A stretch of DNA of 64,000 bases from contig NC_081544.1 of the NCBI RefSeq assembly GCF_901000735.1, positions 24,353,049-24,417,048 of the forward strand. Reading direction: 5' to 3'. This document shows positions 1 through 11,617 of the stretch, piece after piece. Source of the DNA: Corylus avellana (lineage: Eukaryota > Streptophyta > Magnoliopsida > Fagales > Betulaceae). Under the pieces are notes generated by a model. It saw only the letters and a program-made list of their open reading frames with translations, ran no database searches and was not told the DNA's origin. Positions within the stretch are counted from its first letter, which is position 1, and every line of letters begins with the position of its first letter. Position numbers and translations under genes: made by a program.

Positions 1-543
1 AGTAAAAACCACGGGACCTAGTCCAGTTAAATCTTCCACTATCAACAATAATGAGTTTACAATTTGTCTTCCCTAGAGAAATATCTAGAGGTTATCACCA
101 CATCAGAATACATGCATTCTTGGATTAAACATAAATTCATCACCCTAAAGTGGATTCCAACAATAATAAAGAAAGATCTCACCAAGTAGGTATTAGCAAC
201 CAAGTGATTGGAGAGGAATTCCAACGATCGACACCAGTCAATACGTAGCACTCGTCGTCAGGAGCAACACTCTAAAATTGCATCAAGATCGGACCACAAA
301 CGAACCTCCAATCTCTGACGGATGTGAATAGGCGAAACCCTTTTTTTTTTCTCCTTTTTCTTTTTCTTTCTCTCCCTGCGCCGCACTGTCGCGCACTCTT
401 TCTTTTCTTTTCTTCTCTTCTTTTTGTCTCACACATCTCTAGTCTCACATTTCATATGTATATATATATATCACACAAAGAGTTTGAAACTCTTTGTGTT
501 GTCCACGTGGGTTGGTCCCCACATAAAGAGGGACCACCCAACA
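1..543 (-). mobile_element. LTR-like fragment at the window edge
   Basis: Read on the minus strand, the sequence begins TGTTGGGTGGTCCC at about 543, the kind of TG start seen in plant copia LTRs, and runs off the window at position 1. Positions about 194-543 are repeated, diverged, at about 46736-47106, where the same TGTTGG edge recurs. The pyrimidine-rich tract at 340-430 and the TATATA run near 460 lie inside it. It abuts the first visible SEO exon directly, so it probably truncated that gene. No internal domain or second LTR is visible, so solo LTR versus partial element cannot be decided. Confidence 0.45.
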
Positions 544-2191
544 CTAACTATGGTACAGAGAATGTGCCAGCATTGTCAAAAACCATGGACCATGTCCCTG
601 TGGATGTCTATTGGGTCGTTAGAACTGTTGTCGGTTGCTCTGCTCAGATGACTCGCGCCACTAATGATGAGTGAGTTGCTTATTTTGGGCAAGAATCTGG
701 CTTTTGAATGAATAAAATTTTTGTACCATTTCTCAATTTGTTCTTGTCATCACCCCAATTTCATTGGTTGCCCTGATTTCAGGGACCAATCAGTGGATCT
801 ATCCAGCTTGGCTCATAATCTCGACAGCATCCTCAACAATCTTAAGAAGCAACTAAATATTTGCAAACAACAAATAGGTTAGTTAGTTAGTTACTCATGA
901 GTAACGAACTATACCTGGCTGTGTGTTCTACATAGAACCCAATATGCTTCCTTTACCTGGCAATGCCATGAAAAATGACTTGCTGGTGAAAGATTGTGTT
1001 TAAATGCAGGGGAGACTGAGATGGAGGCTTATCAGACGCTCAGGAATCTATTTCAAATCCATCCCAAAATAGTGGAGGTTTTTAAGGCGCTGTGTTATGG
1101 CAAGAGTAATTTGCAGCCACTCATTGATGGCTCTAATCATTTCAATGAGGTTTGCAAAGCATCATTCTACTCATAGAAAATGGTAAATTTAATCATTTAA
1201 TCAATACTTAAACATTTTTTGAAATGATATTTCTTCCGAAAAGAGCTCGGTGTCTCATGTCTACAAGCAAACAATGTTAACTACACAACATACCATGTTT
1301 TTCCTATTTGGTGCTAACACCATAATTATATGGCACAAGGAGGTTAACTTTGATGTTGTGCTGAAGCATAAATATGTGTTGTTGCTCATTTCGGGCCCAG
1401 ATATCTCGGATAATGATCTTAGGACTCTCAAGCAGCTTCATAGAGAGATAGGCAATCGTGGTAAGATTGTTTGGGTTCCATTAACCGTGGGGCAGACAAA
1501 CATCAACATGGAATGGGTGTTTAGAAACCGAAGCTCCGAGGTGCCAATGTACCTTGTGCAGCAATTTTTACACATAATACCAGGGATTAAGTTCATCAAG
1601 GAAGAGTGGCACTTCAGGAATGAGCCTATTGTTGTTGTGATTAACCCAAAAGTGAGGGTAGAACTAGGGGTGCAAAGGCGGTTACGGTTAGCGGTTAGTG
1701 GCAATAACCGCTAACCGTAACCGCCCTAGCGGTTAGTAAATTTCACTAACCGCAACCGCTAACCGCCTAGCGGTTAACGGTTAGCGGTTAGTGGCCGGTT
1801 AGCGGTTAGTGAAATAGATAACCGCCCGCTAACCGCTTTTTTAAAATTGGGCTTTTTTTTTTGGGCTTTTTTTTACCCTCATTTTTTTTTCTTGTATTTT
1901 TAATATCTTCTTGGGCCCAATTGCTATAAATATTTGAATTGTCATTGGATCATATGATTAAGTGTTGATCTTATAAACTTACAAACAAACAAAAATACTT
2001 CAATTGTAGTTATAAGTAACACATTGTTTAATCCAATGTCAATTACTTAATTTGATATTATATGAATCACATTGTCATTGTCATTGTACATGAATAATTG
2101 ATTAAGTATTGGAATTGTAATTGGATCATATAGTTAAATATTTATCTTATACATTTATATTATTCAATATGCATATAATATAACTATAAGC

Positions 2192-2229
<38 letters not shown>

Positions 2230-3746
2230 CAAAATTGTTCAAAATTGTTAATTTTCTTTTTTTTTTTTCTTTCAAAAAATGGTTAAATTTCTTTTTCTAA
2301 AAAATGTTCAAAAAATACATTAATACTTCAATTGTGATTATAAGTAACACATTGTTGAATCTAATGTCAATTACTTAATTTGATATTATATAATCATATA
2401 GTCTCATTAAATTATATCATATGATTCATATGATTAATTATTTAAATTCTTATCATATTTACTTATAATCTTTTTTCTTTGAATTGAACTTAATATCTAA
2501 TGGTAAATGGTAATGTTCAAACTCCTAAATCCTAAATTCCTAAAGTATCTAATAATGCTTTAATTAAATTGTAGACTTGTAGTTATAAGTAACATATTGT
2601 TTAATTCAATTGAATCAATTGTGATTATCATTGTACATGAATCATATGATTAACTTGTAGACTTATGACTTATGAGTTATGTCATATTATATATGTATTA
2701 TTTATTATTATATAATCATATGATTTAATGATCAAGTCATCATGTGATATAATCATATCAATTATAGTGATAATATATAAATTACTAAAATTATAATGAT
2801 AATACATTAATACTTAAATTATGTTTATAAGTAACACATTGGTCATTGTTTAATCCAATGTCAATTACTTAATTTGATATTATACGAATCATATCATCAT
2901 TGTACATTAATAATATGATTCACTTGAAGTCTTGAATAAAGTATTTGAATTGTCATTGAATCATATGATTAACTATTGATATTATACATTTATATTATTC
3001 ATATACATATGTAGACTTATATAGACTTATAGGTTTATAACATACATTGGAAATAAGTCTCTAGATATTTAATTGTTGTATTAGTATGAATTAGTATACT
3101 TATGAGTTATGTCATATTATATATGTATAATTTGTTATTATATAATCAAATGATTTAATAATCAATCTCATGTGATATAATCATATAAATTATAGTGATA
3201 ATATATTAATACTCAAATTGTGATTTAATTATTTTTAAAAAAAATTGTGATTTAATGATCAAGTGATTATATGATATAATCATATAAATTATAGTGATAA
3301 TATATTAATACTCAAATTGTGATTTAATTATTTTTTAAAAAAATTGTGATTTAATGATCAAGTGATTATGTTATATGTATAATTATAAAAATATATTATA
3401 TAAAAAGGCGGTTAGCGGTTAGCGGTTACGGTTAGTAGACCCAATAACCGCTAACCGCTAACCGCTAACCGCTAGGCGGTTATGGCGGTTAGGCGGTTAG
3501 CGGTTAATGCGGTTAAACGGTTAGGCGGTTAGGCGGTTGGCGGTTATAGCGGTTAGCGGTTAGCGGGCGGTTAAAAACCGCCCGCCTTTACACCCCTAGG
3601 TAGAACACCGGATTTCACTCCAGCAGATAAATGGAATCGACTCTTTCCCTTGTTTCAGAAAGAAACATATTGACGTTCTTGTCGATGGCATGTGTAGGTG
3701 TGCATGTCAGTGTCTTTGTGTTCACCGTGAACGTACCAACGTATGA
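544..3746 (+). pseudogene. Sieve element occlusion (SEO) gene fragment
   Basis: SEO proteins form P-protein filaments that plug phloem sieve tubes after wounding. Four exons can be read: about 544-670, 783-877, 1010-1149 and about 1340-1664. The junctions are phase-compatible (GA/GTGAGT, TTTCAG/G, ATAG/GTTAG, TGCAG/GG). Family-typical stretches are VPVDVYWVVRTVVGCSAQM in the first exon, LAHNLDSILNNLKKQL in the second, EAYQTLRNLFQIH in the third, and the thioredoxin-like segment with VLLLISGPDIS and FIKEEWHFRNEPIVVV in the fourth. The usual N-terminal domain is absent because an LTR-like fragment sits immediately upstream. A hAT element with an 8-bp duplication interrupts exon 4. Beyond it the frame continues to a TGA at 3744-3746 through a Cys-rich tail (CRCACQCLC), much shorter than a normal SEO C-terminus. 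I infer a non-functional remnant. The family call is strong; exact exon edges are less sure, and the acceptor near 1339 is weak. Confidence 0.8.
1665..3598. mobile_element. Non-autonomous hAT element with GCGGTTA subterminal arrays
   Basis: The ends are TAGGGGTGCAAAGGCGG and its near-perfect inverted partner ending CCTTTACACCCCTA. The 8-bp target duplication GGTAGAAC is present exactly on both sides (1657-1664 and 3599-3606), as expected for hAT. Both ends carry dense arrays of the heptamer GCGGTTA in both orientations (1670-1840 and 3405-3590), which are typical hAT subterminal transposase-binding repeats. The 1.5-kb middle is AT-rich, with several reiterated blocks such as AAGTAACACATTG, and has no ORF resembling a transposase. 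It sits in exon 4 of the SEO fragment. Confidence 0.9.
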
Positions 3747-4450
3747 ATATTGCCAACCCTACTACAACAAAGACGAAGGTAACACTCGGGTGGAGATGGA
3801 AATCTGCTCCCCATTTCAATTGAAAGAGGATTCAGCCCTGTAATACAACGGTATATATTATAATAGAATATGAGCAACTGATATATGGAGATGAATATTT
3901 AAGATTGTTATTTTCTGTAGAAATAAGAAACTTTATTTGTAAAAGATTAATTGTTTTTGTTGATATGATCACCCTGTCAAAATCCCAACTTTCTTTAGAA
4001 CCGAAGATCTAATTGACTTTATATTTACAAATTGGCCTACAACAAAACACTACGAGATCGATGTGCTGGTATCAAGGTGGAGTTGTATTTCTTCCCATTC
4101 CTTCGTCTAGTTTATGTTATTTTGATGGAATTTAAGTCAATTTTGAGATTTTTTGGAAATAGTCTCAAATTTATACTTTAACTTGGTTATTCATTTGAGT
4201 TCTTTTTCGGAGGACCATGAGGGAGTAGTATCATGCTATGAATCACAATCCTATACCAAGTATTGTGAGGATCTGCTTTTTTGTTTATATATTAAGGGGG
4301 TCGTTACCCGTGGCGGATCCACAAATTTATAAGGACAACCTATTCTAATAAGTGACAAGTGTCATCACTTGAATCCCTACTCCGAACCAAAACGCACCCT
4401 AAGCAAAAAACGGTGCATTTTTTGCTTTAAAAACGCACTCTCAAAACAGC
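3747..4450. other. Intergenic, no gene seen
   Basis: This is the flank between the SEO remnant and the PIF element. I see no coding signal. Near 4309 is GTGGCGGATCCACA, a motif often found at edges of hAT-like elements. At 4388-4400 the string AACGCACCCTAAG matches the right terminus of the MITE at 18566-19077, and TTAAAAACGCACTCTCAAA follows near 4427. A terminus of that MITE/PIF family may therefore lie here, but its orientation does not fit the left end of the PIF element that follows. Confidence 0.4.
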
Positions 4451-4690
4451 GTTGTTGAGTTAAAGGCCACAAGTCAAGCAAATTCAAGTAACAGTATTCA
4501 TGATGTCTTGAAGCGCGTGTGGACCTTGGATGGTGTTGAGGAGGGTTCTGATTTCCATCGTATGGCAGTTCGTATTTTTCAGAATAAAGAAAAGAGAGAG
4601 GTGTTCGCTGTGTTGAAAAAACCACATTTGCAGCTTATGTTTCTAAAAGATGAAGCGAAATCGATAGACAACCGCCATTTCTTTACTTGA
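4451..4690 (+). pseudogene. Myb/SANT-like ORF1 remnant of the PIF element
   Basis: The open frame reads through DVLKRVWTLDGVEEGSDFH and then KEKREVFAVLKKPHLQLMF, ending in TGA at 4688-4690. This resembles the C-terminal part of the DNA-binding protein that PIF/Harbinger elements encode beside their transposase and that is needed for transposition. The N-terminal Myb/SANT helices are not visible upstream. It lies 270 bp before the transposase frame on the same strand, as expected. The family call rests on this context and on remembered similarity, not on an alignment. Confidence 0.55.
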
Positions 4691-4757
4691 TTAGCAAGTG
4701 GATAAAATTGCAATAAAACACTTGTTATTTTAGGTGTTGGGATGCTTGAACTATGTG

Positions 4758-4799
<42 letters not shown>

Positions 4800-5774
4800 T
4801 TGGACAATGTAATTTTAGTTTCTCCACTTGATATGACTTATGTTATTTTATATTTGAATAATGCAAATTTGATAAGTGTGATTGTTGAACAATTTCTTTA
4901 AAAGATAGTTTTATGTGTTTTATCTTATTAATTGTTAATATTTTTTAGGTATCACTCACATGGACTATGATGATTATATGGATTATGGTAATGATGATCA
5001 TTTTCATGATAATAACAAGAATGATGATAATGATGATAGTAATGATGAATTTTACCATCTTGTTTTTGCTGGATGTCGTGCAGTAGTGACATATGCCATT
5101 AAATACATTGATAAACAACATTGTAAAAATTATAAAGAAATTGGATATAGGTGGTTGATACATATGATGACTGGAAATGAGACTATATGTCATGATATGT
5201 TTAGAATGAAACCACGTATTTTCTTTCAATTATGTAATGTTCTGCAACATACATATGGACTTTAGCACACGAGGCATATTAGACTAGAAGAGTCAGTAGG
5301 TATATGTTTGTTTATTCTTGGACAAGGATTATGTAATAGAATGGTTCAAGAAATGTTCCAACATTCTGGTGAGACTATACATAGACATTTTTATACAGTT
5401 CTGAAAGCGCTTAACCTAATGGCAATGGATCTCATCAAACCTTCTGATCTCATCAAATCCATTGTATTGGCCACATTTTAAGGTACTTACTTTATTTGTT
5501 TATCAATATTGCTCAATGTGTGCTTACGTTTTGTTAAAGTAGCTTAATAAGTATCTAAAATTTAATTACGTGTATTTTAGGACTATATCGGTGCCATTGA
5601 TGGAACACATATCCCAGTTGTTGTTAGAAAGGATAAGAAAATTTCATTCATTGGAAGAAAATGAACACGAACTCAAAATGTGATGGCGGCATGCAATTTT
5701 GATTTACTTTTCACATTTATTATGGTAGGATGGGAAGGTGTGGCACATGCACTAGAAGAAATTTGGTCATTAGT

Positions 5775-6735
5775 AACCAAATTAATAGCGGCGACCCAAA
5801 AGTGGCCGCTAATAAGGGGTCATTAGCGGCAACTTATAAAAGTTGCCGCTAATAGCCTTTAATTAGCGGCGACATTTAAGTTGCCGCTATTTAAACACAA
5901 TTAGCGGCATCTACCAATTGCCGCTATTATGAGCATAACAGCGGCGACATCCCAAAGTGGCCGCTATTTAGGGGTCAATAGCGGCAACTTTAAGAGTTGC
6001 CGCTAATGGTCTTTACCAAAAAAGAGAAGAAAAAAAATCTTAAGTGCCTAATAGCGGCCACATGAAAAGTTGCCGCTATTATGCCCCTAATAGCGGCCAC
6101 TTTATGAGTTGCTGCTAATGGTATTTACAAACAAAGGGGGAAAAAAAAAAAAAAAATAGGCCTATTAGCCGCAACTAAAAGTTGCCGCTAATGAAAAAAA
6201 AATAGGCCTATTAGCGACAACTTAAAGTTGCCGCTATTACGTTCCTAATAGCAGCAACTTTATAGTTGCCGCTAATGGTCTTTACAAAAAAAGGAAAAAA
6301 AAAAAAAAAATAGGCCTATGAGCGGCAACCTTAGGTCTTTACAAAAACAGTTGCCGCTATTACGTGCCTAATAGCGGCAACCTTAGTAGTTGCCGCTATT
6401 AGGGGCCTAATAGCGGCAACTTTACCAGTTGCTGCTAATGGTCTTTACAAACAAGGGAAAAAAAAAAAATAGGCCTATTAGCGGCAACTTTAAAAGTCAC
6501 CGCTATTAGGGCCCTAATAGCGGTTACCAAAAAGGGGGAAAAAAAAATAGGCCTATTAGCGGCAACTTTTAGTTGCCGCTATTACGTGCCTAATAGCAGC
6601 AACTTTAGGAGTTGCCGCTAATGGTCTTTACAAACAAGGAAAAAAAATATAGGCCTATTAGCGGCCACTGAAAGTTGCCGCTATTAAGGGACTAATAGCG
6701 GCAACTTTAGCAGTTGCCGCTATTTTACCCCTGAA
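5775..6735. repeat. Left subterminal repeat array of the CACTA element
   Basis: There are dozens of copies of TAGCGGCAAC or AGCGGCGAC in both orientations, commonly arranged as short hairpins (AGCGGCAAC, A/T-rich loop, GTTGCCGCT). They are separated by A-rich tracts and the phrases AATGGTCTTTAC and AATAGGCCTATTAG. The spacing is about 40-60 bp per hairpin. In CACTA elements such arrays bind the element's regulatory protein. The array is also a strong source of folded RNA if read through. Confidence 0.85.
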
Positions 6736-7014
6736 AAAAAAAAAAAAAAAACCACAAATTATAAATAATTGGGCGATACTATTGACCCTACATATATAAT
6801 AGAAAAGATTAATTACCAAAAATTCACCTCCAATAATATGTCATTATTTCTTTTATATTAATTCTTGGTGAATTTTTTCTATTTTCTATTCTTATTTTTT
6901 TTTATAAAAAATCAATATTTATTTTTTTCTTTTAAAGAAAACAAATTCTCGAATTAATTATTATTGATGTTTTCTATTTCTATTTCTTATTCTTATTTAA
7001 ATGTTTGATCGAAC

Positions 7015-8065
7015 AATTGACCGATCTTGGTGAATTAATTCGATTGATCATGATAGGATCAAATGATCGATCGATCCAGGTGAATTAGTTCGATTGATCG
7101 TGATATGATCAAATATCGATCTTAATGAATTAGTTCGATTGATCGTGATAAGAACAAATGATTAATCGAACATCCGATTGATCTTAATGAATTAGTTCGA
7201 TTGATCATGATAAGAACAAATGATTGATCGAACATTCGATTGATCATAACGAATTAGCTCAATTGATCGTGATAGGATTAAATGTTCGATCAAACATCCG
7301 ATCGATCTAAATGAATTAGTTCGATTGATCGTGATATGTTTAAATGATCGATCAAACATCCGATCGATCTAAATGAATTAGTTTGATTGATCGTGATATG
7401 TTTAAATGATCGATCAAACATCCGATCGATCCTAATAAATTAGTTCGATTGATCGTGATAGGATCAAATGTTCGATCAAACATCCGATCGATCTAAATGA
7501 ATTAGTTCGATTGATCGTGATATATTTAAATGATCGATCAAACATCCGATCGATCATAATGAATTAGTTCGATTAATCGTGATAGGATCAAATGTTCGAT
7601 CAAACATCTGATCGATCCTAATGAATTAGCTGGATTGATCTTGATAAAATCAAATGTTCGATCGATCTTAGTTAATTAATTCGATTGATCGTGATAGGAT
7701 CAAATTATCGATCAAACATCCGATTGATCCTACTGAATTAATTCGATTGATTGTGATAAGATCAAATGATCGATCAAACATCCGATCGATCTAGATAAAT
7801 TAGTTCGATTGATCGTAATAGGATCAAACATCTGATCGATCATAAGGAATTAGTTCGATTGATCGTGATAGGATCAAATGATCGGTCAAACATCTGATCG
7901 ATCCTTGTGAATTAGTTCGATTGATCGTGATAGGATCAATGATCGATTAAACATCCGATCGATCCTAATGAATTAGTTCGATTGATCGTGATAGGATTAA
8001 TGTTCGATCAAACATCCGATCGATCCTAGTGAATTAGTTCGATTGATCATGATATGATCAATTGA
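7015..8065. repeat. About 62-bp GATC-rich minisatellite
   Basis: Roughly 15-17 imperfect copies of a 61-62-bp unit. Its core elements are GAATTAGTTCGATTGATCG, TGATAGGATCAAATG and TCGATCAAACATCCGATCG. Copies differ by point changes and by short deletions that drop one GATCGATC block. Each unit holds several self-complementary GATC/CGATCG palindromes. The array lies inside the CACTA element; one more partial unit appears at about 8310-8345. Confidence 0.85.
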
Positions 8066-8089
8066 TATATCAAACTGGATACAATTGAA

Positions 8090-8620
8090 GGTTCAATCGA
8101 ACATTCAATTGAACTGTAAGCTTTTTATATTATCTTAGTGCCTTAGTTATATTGATCTTATATTATCTTTGGATTTTGCATTATTTTATAATTAATTATA
8201 AGATAAATATCAACTTAATGATCGTTATCATAAAAATTTATTAAACAGAAATTTTTAGTTAATATTATAATAATAAAAACATATTACAAGAGAAAAATTA
8301 AAAAAACAAACATCCGATCGATCCTAATGAATTAGTTCGATTGATCATAGTATGATCAATTGATAGATCAAATTGACAAATTGGATACAATTCTAGGTTC
8401 GATCGAACATTCAATTGAACTGTAAGCTTTTTATATTATCTTAGTGCTTTAGTTATATTGATCTTATATTATCTTTGGATTTTGTATTATTTTATAATTA
8501 ATTATAAGATAAATATCAACTTAATTATTTTTATCATAAAAATTTATTAAATGAAAATTTTTAGTTAATAGTATAATAATAAAAACATATTACAAGAGAA
8601 AAATTAAATAAATAAATAAA
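8090..8620. repeat. Tandem duplication of a roughly 0.3-kb block
   Basis: The block from about 8095 to 8300 (TCGAACATTCAATTGAACTG, then GTAAGCTTTTTATATTATC and on to AAACATATTACAAGAG) recurs at about 8401-8600 with few changes. One partial minisatellite unit lies between the copies. This looks like unequal exchange involving the neighbouring minisatellite. Confidence 0.75.
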
Positions 8621-8659
8621 TAAAAAATTAAAAAATTGTAAGTATAATTTAAAAAAAAA

Positions 8660-9030
8660 AAAAAAAAACCTCAGGGGCGACATATTGGATCGCCGCTATT
8701 TGAGATAATTAGCGGCGACTACATTGATTGTACCAAATAAAATTAGCGCCATCTCTGAAATTGGCGCTAATTTTCTGAAATTTTATGAAATTTTCATACC
8801 ATTTTTTTTTGTTTTCTGACTCAAAGTCCCAAAATCACTTTGACTCAAAATAAAATCACTCTTTCACTCTCACTCTCTCTCTCGATCTCACTCCGAGAAA
8901 CAGCGAAATCAACAAGACAGGAAGAGGAAGAAGAAGAAGGAGAAGGAGAAGATAGACGAACCTAGATCGAATCGAATCGGATCCGACCCACATACGCACA
9001 TCCTCCTCGTATGTACGTGGGTCTTTGTGT
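8660..9030. other. Inner subterminal-type motif and 5'-UTR-like sequence in the CACTA element
   Basis: Copies of AGCGGCGAC-type motifs recur at 8680-8775, away from either end. Next come a CT-rich tract (8850-8880), an ATG-free GA-rich stretch (8905-8950) and then T-rich intron-like sequence. This could be the 5' untranslated exon and first intron of a captured gene, perhaps the PP28 gene downstream, but no coding similarity supports that. Confidence 0.3.
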
Positions 9031-11411
9031 ATTTTTGTGTTTTGAGGCTGTTTATGGACCTGGGTCTTTGTTTTCGTCCCCTGTAATTTTGAGTTGAGCT
9101 TGCATATGTTGTTTTCTTTTCTGTGAACATTGGCTTTGACGGTGAAATGATGTCTTTTTATGTGGGTATTTTATCTTTCGGCTAATTTTGAATTACCTCA
9201 TATGGGGTTTCCTTGTTTGTTTTTTTCTTAATGATTATTGGTGATCTTCAAGGTGTTTCTATATTTTTGCCTGTTTTCTCAAGTGATTGTTTTGTATTAG
9301 TCGCTAATTTGAATTCAATGAGATGCTTTTCATATTCTTTCTTTTGCTTTCGGTGATTTTCTAGGTGGTGTACGTATTTGATTAATCTCCCATTTGTTCT
9401 ATTGTCTTAAACGTTGTTCTTGCATGTAGGACTTCTTCTTTCTTTATTTATGCTAGATTGAACTCACTGAGATGCATTAAGACCGGAGAGAGCCCATTGA
9501 GATATATTTAGTTTGTTTAGATATTGGGATTTCAAGGGTAGGTCCTTAGATTTTATTGTTGGTTCTAATTGAATTTCATGAATCAATTATAAAATATATG
9601 GAATCTTACTTTATTTGTGGGAGGAATGATTCATGTGTGTACTGTATCTGGTAATTTCTCAATGCTTTCTGCTAATCTTTGGAGATGGTTGTTCTTTTGC
9701 AAACTTGAGAGATAATAATGTTTCACCATCCTTACTTTGATGGGGCTACGTAAAAAATATGAATCGGAAGCACATGATGGTTTTCCTTTTCCTAAATGGA
9801 GGTATAAGAACCCAAGGGATACAAAGTTCCTCATGGGCGTCTGACTGTATGGAATGACATTGCCAAGTTGTGTTTTGACGGTTTTTGATGAAATAGGCTA
9901 TTGCTGATACTCGATGTGTATCACATCTAAAGCTCTTTTTGTGTTCTCATCATGCAAATTTGTCTACTGGCAAGGTGCAGTATTGATTTACAGAAATCCT
10001 ACCAGTTTTTTTATATAGCTTAGGCTCTTATTTCATACTTGCTTGGTAAAGTCCAACATAATCATCATAATGCTGTAATGTTGTTGTACAGCATGACATT
10101 TGAGCCACCTTTGAGCACCTAATTTTGTTTCATAGGTGAGCAATGTCGATGGCCTAGATTTAGCTGCCCAATTGCATGACCAATAAGGATCAATCATGTA
10201 GAGAAAAGGTAAGCTATGGAATTCACCTTTATTTTTTTATTTTTTTATTTTTTTTTAAGAATTTAGTAGGTCAGGTTGGTGCCACTTTGGCAACAACGAA
10301 AAGAAAATAAAAGAATTTAAGAATTTAGTTTGGAAGCAAATAAAATAACTCTTAAGAATAAAAAGGAAATGAAATATTTATCTTTTGGAGGCATAAAAAT
10401 TGCTTGATATCCACTCAAATAAAGACTTGGAGGCGCTAGGGAAGACCAATGCCACTTTTGTTCCTCAACTGCTCTATTGCGTCTTGGGTTCTTTCAAGAT
10501 GCTATGTGTTAAGTCCAGCAATATCTTTGGCAACGCTGGCACTTTTTCTGGTAGCAAATCAGGGGTAGCTGCAAGAATAGGCTGGTCTCACACTCATACG
10601 ATCACATAGTTGACATATCCATTTGGGCTTTGCTTGGCTTTTCCATGAAGTAATGGGATGATCATTGGCTCCGTTCTTGTGTGTGTTTTCTTCTTTGATA
10701 ATTACTGAACCTGCATACATCTGCCACTATAGATGCTTTTCCTATAAAATCTAGATTTTGAGACCTGTTATGGTCATTTTTCCTTTATAGTTTTCTGGTG
10801 ACATGTTGGGCCATATCTCTTTGTGCTTTTTGCTCTTTCTGTCCATGAGTTCTCCATAAAAATATTAGTGTGTGTTTCCGTATCTTATTTTCTTCTGGAT
10901 TTTATGGGGTTTCCTTAATTGTACGATTAGAAACTAGTAGTTATGTCAAATGGGCGTTGAAGAGGTTTCACTGAACTTTCTCAGGTAACCTTTATTTTTT
11001 CAGGAGTTGTAGTTAATGGATTCAGATAAGTGACTGCAAAAATATAATTTATATAGTGTTCTGGAATGTCTTATATATTTATCGAGGTTCTTGAGTTTGT
11101 TTTGTTTTGTTTTTTTTTTTTTTTTAATCGATTTGGTGTCAGAAAATGCACTTGCTATATAGCTTATATCTTATAGTTTTTTGGCAAGACCTTTATCAAC
11201 AGCATAATGTTGCAACGTTGTCATCCTGCAGGACATATATGCCAACGTTGAGCACCTAATTTTGTTTCATATGCGAGCAATGCCGATTGCCTTGATCTTT
11301 TTGCCCAATGGCATGACCAGCTAGTTTCAAGCATCTACAGAAACAGTAAGTTATTGAGTTCACATTATTGTTTTTTCTTTGTTAAAACTTAGTTTCTCTC
11401 TCAGAAAGGTT

Positions 11412-11447
<36 letters not shown>

Positions 11448-11610
11448 TCACTCACACACACATTTTGTAGCAATGCAGATTATTGATTAATTGAAAGTGC
11501 CATTGATTCTGCAACAAGAGTCTGTTATGGAATAGGTTGCCTTTCCTGTTTCTTATTATTGAGTTGTTTTATGTTGTTATGCATCACTTTTTCCATAAAT
11601 TTGATGTAAT
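9031..11610. other. Intron-like interior of the CACTA element with a duplicated exon-like piece
   Basis: T-rich sequence resembling plant introns. One segment occurs twice, diverged: about 10085-10205 and about 11225-11345. The shared core is GAGCACCTAATTTTGTTTCA, then a GAGCAATG stretch, and CATGACCA. The second copy is bounded by CTGCAG on its left and ACAGTAAGTT on its right, a good acceptor and donor, and one frame of it reads NADGLDLAAQWHDQLVSSIY. I do not recognise the parent gene. CT and CA dinucleotide repeats lie at about 11407-11462. No other coding signal was seen. Confidence 0.4.
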
Positions 11611-11617
11611 TAGCAAG

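Noticed and set aside
324..674. 116-codon ORF running from the LTR-like fragment into the SEO exon
   Set aside because: Its first two thirds are low-complexity Phe/Ser/Leu from a pyrimidine tract; only the last 40 codons match SEO, and these are better explained as an exon.
1670..3590. Interstitial telomere-like repeats (CTAACCG heptamer)
   Set aside because: The heptamer is CTAACCG/GCGGTTA, not the plant CCCTAAA unit, and it is confined to the two ends of a hAT element in opposite orientations.
4744..4827. Polyisoleucine-type ORF near 4579-4827
   Set aside because: Produced by a (TTA)n microsatellite at about 4760-4798.
5775..6735. Possible CRISPR-like regularly spaced repeats
   Set aside because: The AGCGGCAAC hairpins are of variable spacing and both orientations, lie at the ends of a CACTA element in a plant genome, and have a mirror array at the other end.
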